Assembly (NCBI RefSeq): GCF_000003855.2
Contig: NW_003101646.1
Location: 124,001 to 188,000, forward strand
DNA: 64,000 nucleotides
Reading direction: 5' to 3'
From: Blastomyces gilchristii SLH14081
Lineage: Eukaryota; Ascomycota; Eurotiomycetes; Onygenales; Ajellomycetaceae
A program made the position numbers and the translations under genes. Shown one piece after another: positions 15,017-24,287 of the stretch. The first letter of the stretch is position 1; every line of letters begins with the position of its first letter. Below the pieces are notes generated by a model that was not told where the DNA came from, did no database searches, and saw nothing but the letters and a program-made list of their open reading frames with translations.

Positions 15017-18000
15017 TCATCGCAAAGCAAACCCAAAAAGAACCTCCATGTCAACCCACTGTCGTCCACATTTCTTCAAATACGCATCTACAACCCCCTT
15101 TAATGTCTCAAACCGCGGCCGATTCCACTCGACCATCGCCATAATCTTTTCCCGCTTCTCGGCATTAGTTTCCTTCTCCGCAATCTCCTTTGCCTTGTCT
15201 ACATCCCACAGTCGGGCAAAGTATAGCAGCTGATTATACAGTTGTTTATCTGTATATTCGAACCCCATGCGGCCGAGGCAGCTTTCAGCACGGCCACGGG
15301 GCCCCAGACATCGACGGCCGTACACACTCATCTGGCGGGTGCGGTTGCCGCAAGAGGAATCGTCACAGACGAGCCAGCCTTCGTAGTACTTCGATGTTTG
15401 AGCGCGTATCTGGCTTTCAAGCTGTGCTGCTATAGATATAACAGTAAATGGTTTCCCGCAGCCTGAGTTGGGACATATGAGTCCATTGGCAGTGCACATC
15501 TCGGTTGACACGCAAAGACCTTCGAAACTTGTCCGTTCGTGACAGAATCGACAGCGAAGTGTCAATCTAGCAGCGTCTTTGAAGCGGATGGAATCTGGAA
15601 TTTGCGATTCGAGAGGGAATATTTCCATGTTTTGTTGATCGCGGGTGCTGGAAGTATTAATTTGGTACTTTTTAACATCTAAGCCTAGGCACTCGGCGAG
15701 CCGGACTGCGTCCGTGCCGGGTAAAGGGGCGCAGAGACGTTCTACTGGTGGGAAGATCTGTTTCAAGAGATAATATTCAACGTCGGGTTTGAGGCCGGAC
15801 TCCGGTTTCATCACATCCTGCAGAGTGTATGATCGCTTAGCAGGTGGTAAGGAAGACGTGTCGGAATCTCCTGTGGTTACAATGTAGGCAATAACATCAT
15901 TTGGTCGAACGGTTTTCCCTCGGGCTAGTTCCCGCAAGGCCACCTGCGCTGGGGGCATGGTCTCCTTGTTGGGATACTCATCGGGGCGCTTTGACAGTTT
16001 CTGCCACATGATGTTAGTCCACGGACCTCGTTTTCTACAACATTGCGAGGCATGACATACCGTGTATATAACATATTTCTGCACAGGGATCGTGTATTCC
16101 TTCATCTTTTCTGTGATTTCGCGGAGGTAGTCGTGCACCTTTGTAAGAACCATGTCGGGATCTTCACCGGACAGAATCTCATTCAGGAGTTTCGAAGAGA
16201 CCTCTTTAGATAAGGCGCAGTACTCTCGTCTCTTCATGTCCAAGCCTTTGACCTCAAGTTGGTCGACATACTTGCCATCGATCTCAGTCATGGTCATGGC
16301 CGCATACTTCTTCTTCGCGTGAAGAAGGAGGCGACGGAAGACACTATCAATGTCAATTTCGAGCAATTGATACCGTTCATTAACCAAACGTTTAAATGTA
16401 TTGCCAACTTTCAGTGCGTCTTCCATATTGTCGGTATTAGTGTTGATCATTACTGAGTCAGTGTCGCCATAAATAACTTGCAGCTGGTTGTTCTCCGCAA
16501 GCTCTTTTGTACTTCGAAGAATTTCGCGGCCTTTGGAGGTCGTAAGCATGGCAAGTGGTCGAGCGTAGAATCGAGACTGCGTGTAGCCTAGACATCCATA
16601 CATAGAGTTGGCAGTGAGCTTCAGCGCCATTTGCTTGGTGTCCCAAAGAGCAAGGTCCTCAGGGCTTGCACGTTTGTCTTTCATAAGTTTCTTCACTTCA
16701 CGTCGACGGTTGACAAGGGTAGCAATGAGGCGCGGGAGAATTCCCGGGCTTTGGTTGCTAGGAACTTTAGGGACCTTTTCCTCATTCTCATTTTCGACCT
16801 ACAACAAGTACCTCTTAGCAATCGAGTGATTGATCAAGACAGTCAAGAGCTACTTACGACAGCTGCCCGGTCCACAGTTGTAAAACAGATATTAAACTCC
16901 TGGATAATGCTGGGGTACAAGCTGTTGAAATCCATGACAAGGATGTACTTGTCGTATAGGCCTTTCTCGGGTGGAAACACCAGACCACCCTTATATTTGT
17001 CCTTCTTTTTCTTGTCCGCTCCATCTTCGTCTTCCTCATTCGCTTGTGACATTTGTTGCTGTTTACCGCCATACTTGTCAGGGCAGATGTACTTGTTTCG
17101 ATAGAACTCATGTAACAAGATATACTCATTCCGTTCCGCCCTCGTACCGCTGAGAGTCCTCGCCCACGAATTTCCTGCCAAATTCGTAAGTACTTTAGTC
17201 AGCGGAAGCATTTGTAGCTTGAGAACAAGAGCGGCAATAAAATAAGTATCGGCTTCGCAATGACTGATGTAGTTCATTAGTCCCTCTTTTGAGGTTGCCC
17301 AAGATTTTAGCGCTGCTTCATTATCAATGTCTCGACGGAGATTACCATCTCCTAGATATAATTGACACATCTCTGTTAGGCTCCACGATTGACATTTCAA
17401 CATTAAAGACTATGAAGCGGTTAGCTGAAAAATGGATTTTTGAAGAGAAATACAGGTAAAATTACCTTCCCCATGTCATTTGCAATATCACAAAGCAGTC
17501 TTCCAGCTACAAGCTTCCTTTCCGCAAAGAAGCTGGAGCCTCGCGATAAATTTTTCGGCCATTCACTTCTCTTCATCCTCCCAATGCGGTGCCAGCCGGG
17601 TGTCTTTTTCTCAGATAGCCTATTAAGGAGAATATTAAAGTCTACCTCTTGGAGTTGATGGCCCATTAGGACATCCGGGTCCATCTTCTCAAACAGAGCC
17701 ATGAACTTGCTGAGAAGAAATTGTTCGCTCTTCTCCATCATGAATGTGCCACGGCGTTTTCGAGTTTCGGCTTCGAATCCAATCGGATATGTAGGTCCAG
17801 AGGGTCGCATCACTGTAAAGGTTTTGCAGGGCAACTTTTCCGGGGGTGTAGTATCAGTAAGTGATACATTCTCATAAACGCGAGCGCTTGCGACCACTAT
17901 CTCTTGTTTGTTATCCTTCACGTTCAACTGTGTTCGGAATGCCAGACTCATCAGCGTCAGTCGTGGGATTTCCAAGCTGTCAGAGTTTGGAACAACCGTG

Positions 18001-19624
18001 ATAAGTTTGGGTTCCGAGACCTGGCACTCCAGCTTGCACCATGACGCCCCATTCACAGCAGTGAAGTCGGCATCTTCAAACTTAAGCCAACAAGGGCCCA
18101 TGATATTCTTCCAGAGCACAAACTGCTCGAAGAGTGCAGTGTTAATTCCGAAAACTCGAGAGAAAGTCTCACCCTTAACATCGATTGGCAAAGCGGGCTT
18201 GTCATAAGAATACATGAGTTTGAGATATTCTCCTTCCTTGGGAACGTCTGGGAGCTCGAATGCATATTTCCTTGTCACTTCTTTAATCTTGTGCGTGCCG
18301 ACTTTCGTTCGTGATAAAAGTGCATCAACTTCCTTGTAGACGTCTTCCATGTCGATTTCCTCTTCCGTTTCATGGCCATGGCGTACCCGGTATTTCCTGG
18401 GAAGAAAGTAGAGTTTCCGCAAGATGTTGTCGACTTTAGCAAAGGCGCTCACATAGTCCCCAGTATCCTTGTTTTTAACTTTGCCAAAAAGACACAGGCT
18501 GCCGTTGATTTCAACATAATCTAACCAGAAGAATAGGAGACTTCCGTCTTCCTCAACAGCGCTCGGAGCGGCAAGTTTACCAAATGTTTTAAAGTCAGCT
18601 GTGGCGGGGCTGCTCAGAACGTTTAATTTACTTGTGACATCGTTCCATGACGAAGGATCGATGCCATCTGGATTGGCTCGAATAGGAGACGAAGTCGCAG
18701 GAGAAGGATATTTCGGCTCCTTGACTTTTGGCGTTGGCCGCTTTCCCGTCATATTAATTCTGGCTCCATTTATATCATGGTGCGCGGTCGTTTGTGTGAC
18801 CACCATTAATTCATCTTCCTCCTCTTCTTCTACTTTGATATTTTTTGGGATTTTTCGCTCAACGGCCTTTGTGACGGGTGAAGATGGTGCCGGATCACTC
18901 ATGAAAACATCGTCATCATCCCCCGCATCTAGCCATGTTGTATCATTGTCTGGATCCAATTCTACCTTGGAGGCAACTAGTGGGCTCGATATGTTGTTTT
19001 CTTTCCGGTCTTTTGCGGCTTCGGAGGTTGTATTCTGAGAAAGAGGTGGTGATATGATCCTAACTTTCCGCCGCGTCTCAGATTTCACTGCCTTCTTCGG
19101 AAGAACACGAGAAACAGGGTTGGAGTCGACTTCTTCAAGGAGGTCTGCCAAAAATGCCTCATCTTCAGCGGTAGCAACAGGCTAAAGCAAATAGTTAGTC
19201 AATTTAATTGGTGATGAAGGATTTTCCGTTGATATACCTTTGGCTTTGAAGGAGCTTTGGCCGCGGGCCCAGTGTTGAAGTATTTGCTAATACCATTGTT
19301 AATCTTTTCCTTCCTCTGTTGATCCTCCTCGCGTTTTCTTTTGGCCGCTTTGCCTCTCAATGGCAGCTCATCGCCGTCACTATCACTATAGTATTGTTTC
19401 GAGTCGTTCCACTCTTCACGCCCATCATCCGCATATCCCTCGCCAGTATCGTCAATCACGAAATCGTCTTGGTCCAGCCGCTTCCGCACAAGTTTTTTGT
19501 ATCCTTCCTCATCAATTTCATCGTAAATATCCCCTTCGTCTTCGACTTCGTAAGTGGTGAGTCGCTTCTTTCCAGCGGCTCTGAGTGCCCGTAATTCGGC
19601 GAGCTTTGCTCGAGCTGCAGCCAT
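15017..19624 (-). CDS. POL1: DNA polymerase alpha catalytic subunit
   Basis: The B-family polymerase of the polymerase alpha-primase complex, which extends RNA primers at origins and on the lagging strand. Five exons: 19624-19238, 19181-17466, 17409-16858, 16798-16061 and 16000-15017. They total 4377 nt, or 1458 aa, the usual family length. The N-terminus ([20 protein letters not shown], then acidic) matches the pol alpha N-terminal domain. Motif A ([10 protein letters not shown], about residues 860-869), motif B ([14 protein letters not shown], about 945) and motif C (YGDTDSV, Asp near 997 and 999) are intact. The C-terminus has two cysteine clusters, [10 protein letters not shown]...[10 protein letters not shown] and [12 protein letters not shown]...[11 protein letters not shown], for zinc and Fe-S/B-subunit binding. 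The proofreading exonuclease residues are degenerate in this family. An in-frame ATG 15 codons upstream (19669) could extend the protein, but the internal ATG matches the family start. The last intron is 60 nt, in frame and free of stops. Confidence 0.97.
16001..16060 (-). other. 60-nt in-frame, stop-free intron in POL1
   Basis: It has donor GTATGT after VQKYVIYT and acceptor GGCAG before KLSKRPDEY. The length is a multiple of three and the frame stays open through it, so retention would insert 20 residues rather than truncate the polymerase. The flanking protein matches the family without the insert, so I treat it as an intron. Confidence 0.85.
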
Positions 19625-20237
19625 TGAGGGATAGAGGTTTTCAATGATATTGTAAAAAATGGTGAACAAAAAGGCCTAAGAAGAAAAAATCATATAAAAC
19701 ACAATATGACTATGCTGGCAGTATCATATCATCATAGGTTTGTTTTAGTTTCGAAGTTGGCAGGAGGAAGACACGCCTCGGTGCGCGCGACATTTTTACG
19801 CGTTTCATTCACGCTAGTGCGCGCTTTAACTCCGGGAGCAAGGAATGGATTTGCCCACCATCAACGCACCACCGCAATATTTCAATGATCAGGCATATTT
19901 TCAACAATTACACGACGTTCAGAATATCAGGCCTTGAGAGAATTTCTCAGCAATTACATTTGTTGGGCTGGAACGGACGACCAAAACCCAAAGCTCCGCA
20001 ATTGCGAAATACTTCGAAAGCATACGAGACAAAATAGTAGTAAGTACAATACAAGTTCGGGTTGTTTCAAGATACTTGGATTCCTAATTATTTTTAAAAA
20101 TTGCGAGATTTAATAAAACTGAAAACCTGTATATGTCCCATAGCCCGCTAAAAAGATACCTCAGTAAAAAGAAACAGCCCATTGAAAAAGGAACATGCTG
20201 ATCATCAAGTAAAATTTTATTTCTCCATTTTGTGTAT
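19625..20237. promoter_or_regulatory. POL1 promoter region and RPL7 3' flank
   Basis: A 613-bp spacer between POL1 (start 19624) and RPL7 (stop 20238). Both genes read leftward. It includes the MCB box at 19798-19803. No other gene is seen. Confidence 0.6.
19798..19803. promoter_or_regulatory. MCB box (MluI cell-cycle box) upstream of POL1
   Basis: ACGCGT is a perfect palindromic MCB, 174 bp upstream of the POL1 start. A GC-rich cluster (GTGCGCGC twice) lies on either side. In yeasts, MBF (Mbp1-Swi6) drives POL1 and other DNA-synthesis genes at G1/S through this hexamer. Use in this fungus is inference. Confidence 0.55.
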
Positions 20238-22008
20238 TTAGTTCATTTGCTTGATAAGAGCATTGATGTTCTCCTCACGGTTACCAACATCACCACCTTC
20301 AATGTAGTGCTTGAACTTGCGGGTTCTGAAGCCACCAGTGGGGTTGGAGAGCTTGAATGGCCACAGGAAGTTGGAGGCCTGCTTGAAGTTGGGGCCAACA
20401 GTGTAGATCTCGTGGATCAGATCTTCCATACAGACAATGCCGTACTTGCCGAGGTTCTCTTCAATGATCTGGTTGTCGCTGAGGGCAATACGCTGCTTGT
20501 TGATCTTTCCATAGCCGCGCTTGTAGATGAGCTCGCGCACGCTCTTCAGGTTAGGATAACCATAGGCGATGTAAGGGTTGACAATGGTAAGCATCTCCTG
20601 GGTGGCCTTGGTGAGACGGACGAAGACACCATTGTTGATCTGAAGGAGACGGAGAAGCTGCAAAATCTTGCGAGGCTTGGGGGCGATTTTGTTGATACTG
20701 TGTCACAAAAGTTAACTTGCGTTTCCATGGTAAGTAGTCGTGTCGTTGATATGGAGATCTTACCCCTTAATACGGACAACGAAGACGAGTTTGTGTTCGG
20801 CGGGGACCTCGAAGTTGCCCTGCTGCTTGGCCAAGCGGGCAAGGCGGATCTTCTCGCGCTCAGCATCGCGGTACTCCTTGACGTACGACTCGGCACGCTT
20901 GAAAATAACAGCACGCTTCTCCTTGTTGGCCTATTGCACAAATCACGAGTTAGCAAGAGAAGTTTGACTTCGTGATTCTAACAAATGTAGACAATTGAGG
21001 AGACGGTTTCAGCCCCGAAAGATGGTTAACAAAGCGACAACATCGACCCGTAGGTCTAGTCGCGAAGATTGGTATTTGTCATCATAAAAGTCCCGTTCCC
21101 CTCCCTCCACACAAAAAAAAAAAAAAAAAAATAATAATAATAATAATAATAATCAAAATCAAAATCAAAAGTAAAATTAAAATCAAGGAAAGTTGATTTG
21201 AATCTAGGTTCAAGAAACATACCTTCTTCCGCTTGATGAGCTCAGCAGTGGTCGCGACTCTAGCTTGTTCCTGGCTCTTGCGCTTCTTCAGAAGCGTCTC
21301 AGGCACGAGGACCTGGTCCTGGGTTGGTACAGAGCTGTAAATCCGAATATGATAGGTTCAAGGTCAGTATAGTCTGTCCAACGACGCAAAGTACATAATG
21401 AACCTTGTCGAGTGTAAGAACTGCAGCTTATAGCGCCGCATTCTCTGACTGAAGCGGATGTTATGGTAGAAGGAAAACTCGACGGAATGCATTTAATCAA
21501 TGAGATATAGAGCTGCGGGTTCTCATGTGCTGACAACTACTAACGCCAGTGTCCATCACACTACACTATGCAGCATGAAGGCATGGTGCTTTCGTAAATA
21601 GGCCCCGAGTCTGAAAATTTCTCATCTGACAAAACCCTAAACCAATGGTTCAGGAAAACAATGCTAATTCAGCGTGCTTCCCACAATGGCTTATCCAAAT
21701 AGGATATACTTTGCGGTTGAGCAGTTTGGACCAGCAATTCTTTTCAGGGAGAAGGGAGAGCCTTCAACCCCAATACCCCGACACAAATTCCGTTTCTCTC
21801 ACTTGGAATATCCCAGTATCACCCGGTCAATTGAAGATGGAAGAGAAAAGGAAGGGTGCCAGGATTTGATCGAGCTGGCGCTGAGCATCACCATGCAAGG
21901 CATATTTGACGAACAGCATCTCCAGCGAGAAGGACGAACTATATCTGGGCCTGTACACTCATACGAATATCAGCGGAAGAGAAATGAGAGGGAAGCATAC
22001 GTAGCCAT
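20238..22008 (-). CDS. RPL7: 60S ribosomal protein L7 (uL30)
   Basis: A structural protein of the large ribosomal subunit. Exons: 20697-20238, 20930-20764, 21334-21223, and a proposed 8-nt first exon 22008-22001. The body reads [19 protein letters not shown], then [47 protein letters not shown] and [20 protein letters not shown], which is unmistakable L7. The 21334 exon has no in-frame ATG before an upstream stop, so the initiator must lie in an upstream exon. ATGGCTAC followed by GTATGC at 22008-22001 joins in phase to give MATSVPTQ, with a total of 747 nt (248 aa, family length). Intron 1 would be 666 nt (21335-22000), and long first introns are common in ribosomal protein genes. Intron 2 hosts a C/D snoRNA. 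The gene is certain; exon 1 is moderately sure. Confidence 0.93.
21005..21090 (-). ncRNA. Intronic C/D-box snoRNA, snR39b/snR39/snR59-like (25S rRNA guide)
   Basis: It lies in RPL7 intron 2 (20931-21222) on the coding strand. Box C ATGATGA is at 21085-21079 and box D CTGA at 21012-21009. Flanking GGGAC and GTCTC can form a terminal stem. Directly upstream of box D, the strand is complementary for 13 nt to the 25S rRNA sequence CCCGAAAGATGGT. The fifth nucleotide from box D pairs with the G of CCCG, which by the D+5 rule is yeast Gm805 (snR39b target). Am807, the target of snR39/snR59, is two nucleotides away. In yeast, snR39 and snR59 sit in introns of RPL7A and RPL7B, so host and guide agree. 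The rRNA match is from memory of the conserved rRNA segment. Box ends are approximate. Confidence 0.85.
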
Positions 22009-22132
22009 GTCGAATGATGGACGTTTGTCGTCTGTTGGCGATTGGAATTGTCGTACCGTTGGAGTCTGTCGAGGTTCAAGAAGCAACAAGAACAAAAATG
22101 CCGAAGAGAATGAATTTGTGTGGATGTTATAA
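21686..22132 (+). CDS. Uncertain open frame antisense to RPL7 intron 1
   Basis: An ATG-initiated frame of about 148 codons opening [16 protein letters not shown], on the strand opposite RPL7, covering most of the proposed first intron and exon 1. Its composition is not obviously low-complexity, but I recognise no domain and no homologue. It could be a lineage-specific gene or a chance frame in an intron. It competes with the RPL7 exon 1 model only as an antisense overlap. Confidence 0.2.
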   Translation: MAYPNRIYFAVEQFGPAILFREKGEPSTPIPRHKFRFSHLEYPSITRSIEDGREKEGCQDLIELALSITMQGIFDEQHLQREGRTISGPVHSYEYQRKRNEREAYVAMSNDGRLSSVGDWNCRTVGVCRGSRSNKNKNAEENEFVWML

Positions 22133-22344
22133 CAACGCTAGCCTTTATTAAATTAGCCTTTTTTCGGCGTCACGTTACATTCTGATCGGGAAGGTTAGGG
22201 CTATTATGTCATCTATCAGCGGCCATCCCATCCACGCTTGCTGTGACAGGCCTGGCAAACGACATTGTCCTTGTATGTTCGTTCCAACACACACGCTGTT
22301 ACATATCTTATGTATGCGGCCAATATCCCTCTTAAAAACGAACC
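22009..22344. promoter_or_regulatory. Divergent promoter RPL7 / SNF8
   Basis: A 336-bp gap between the proposed RPL7 start (22008, minus) and the SNF8 start (22345, plus). The two genes diverge here, so they probably share this promoter interval. It depends on the RPL7 exon 1 model. Confidence 0.4.
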
Positions 22345-23270
22345 ATGTCTGCCCGTCGCGGCGTTGGCCTGGGAGCCTTCGTAAACCGCAACCAGTCAGC
22401 ACAGTCATATGCCACTCATGGTGCCAACCTCCGCACCACTCACCTTACCTCTCTACAGACCCAGCTCTCCGTCTTCCAGTCCCTTCTGCATTCCTTTGCC
22501 CTCGAGCATGCCTCGACGATTAAATCGAATCCAACATTCCGCGCTGAGTTTGCGCGCATGTGTCATGCTATCGGAGTGGACCCGTTAGCTGCTAGTAATG
22601 TAAAAGGGAAGGGGAGGAAGGGTCTTAGCCTACCTGGCTTGGGAGAAGGAGGTAGCTTCTGGACTCAGATCCTGGGTGGTGATGTGACCGATTTCTATTT
22701 TGAAGTTGCTGTGCGCGTTGTAGAGCTCTGTCGGGAGACGAGAGGGGAGAATGGGGGTCTTATTGGGGTTGAGGAATGTATGGCTAGAGTGGGCAGGGGT
22801 AAGGCGATTGGAGGTGGTCTAGAGGTTTCTGAGTGAGTTATATTTGAATTTACTTTCCCTTAACGCCATATTTACTCTTTCGTGTTCATTGCATAATTAG
22901 CGAGAGTTCATGATCGTGCCAATGATAGATATTTATTGTGCTGACTCAACGCCACAGAGACGACATCCTCCGTGCAGTCAAGTCCCTCGAACCCCTTGGG
23001 TCGGGATTCACAATCATCAAAGTTGGCAGCAAGCAATATATACGTTCAGTTCCCAAAGAACTCAACACGGACCAAGCTACCGTACTAGAAGCGATTCAGA
23101 TCCTGGGCTTCGTTACTGTTTCGATGCTACAGCTTAATCTGAATTGGGAAAAGGCGAGGGCCCAAACAGTCATTGACGATCTCTTGGCTGATAGTTTGGT
23201 CTGGGTTGATTCTCAGTGTGCAGAGAAGGAATATTGGTCACCTCAAAATTTACTTGATGACGGTGATTGA
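22345..23270 (+). CDS. SNF8: ESCRT-II subunit Snf8/Vps22 (EAP30)
   Basis: A subunit of the ESCRT-II complex (Vps22, Vps25, Vps36), which sorts ubiquitinated membrane proteins into multivesicular bodies on the endosome. Two exons, 22345-22832 and 22958-23270, joined GA|A across a 125-nt intron (donor GTGAGT, acceptor CACAG). They total 801 nt, or 266 aa, the family length. The start MSARRGVGLGAF matches the conserved N-terminal RRGVGxGA motif. A helical segment follows, then winged-helix domains: FRAEFARMCHAIGVDPLA, FYFEVAVRVVELC, and after the intron DDILRAVKSLEPLGSGF and LGFVTVSMLQLNLNWEKARAQ, with LVWVD near the end. It is convergent with the gene to its right. Confidence 0.95.
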
Positions 23271-24287
23271 ATTAAGTAGTGTCATGCGAGCACGCCACTA
23301 CTACTTTACAAACGCAGACGCCAAATGCTGGTTTAATACCGCTCTCTATAACTGTCGAAGGGAACCTCCCGGTCGACGTCAGAGTGTTTACTTGAGCGTG
23401 ACTTCCTTTGGAGCGCCCATCTGCTGCAGAAGTCCATGACCCCGATCATGGCTCACCCTTCAGGCAATTTGTTGGATGTAAGGCAGGACCGACCGACCGC
23501 TACGATAACCCATGTGCCGCTCATTGAAGCGGCAAATGGAAATTAACCCGACGCCATCTAGCAGGAGAATTATGATGCTTATGAGGACGAATCGGTGCCT
23601 AGTTCAGCTGGGCCGCCGGTATTATGTTTCTGGTTAAGCATGTATTTAACTACCTCGAAACCAACACATATAAGGCACAATCTCCTCCTTCTCAGATAGA
23701 GTAAACATAAGTATTTATTTTAGTTAATGAAAGTGCGTCACGTAAGGATGTGGGAGAAGCATGCCACATTCTCAATTTAATCAAATAAACGTAATAGCGA
23801 GGACAGCCAGCTGCACTGGGCCAACAAGCGGCCCATACACTGAGCCACCTCACGAGCTAAGCCACCAAGTATGGCATGTAACCGATAGGAACTTTCCATG
23901 TGGAGCTAGAGATCAGCTGATTCGACAAACAATAATGAGCGAAACGTCTGTTAAAGACATATACCAAAATTGACCATGAAATTCCACTCTATTGTAATTT
24001 TCTGTTTCTTTTTTCTTTAAGCTACAGCGGCAAGCACCAGAGAACGAAATGTGAAAAGCAGCAGCCGCCGTTCGTATGACATGAGATAAAGTGGGAAAAG
24101 AGCTGCATCCACTACAAAATAAGAGTCCGGCATAAAAAAAACCATCGACGGCGTAAAGGGAGAGAATAATAAGAAGACAAATTGATGACTAACAAAATTA
24201 ATGGAAATATTCATATTCAATAAATGGAGAAACAGAGTTTAAAGCAAAAAAAAAAAAAAAGTAAAAAAAAAAAAAAAACACCCCCCT
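23271..24287. other. Intergenic region between convergent SNF8 and NIP1
   Basis: About 1 kb of 3' flanks of two convergent genes. A-runs at about 24246-24279 lie just after the NIP1 stop. The open frames present are short, and I see no gene or RNA. Confidence 0.6.

Noticed and set aside
20232..20975. 247-codon + strand frame across RPL7
   Set aside because: It is the antisense shadow of RPL7 exons with strong codon bias. The minus frame is clearly the ribosomal protein.
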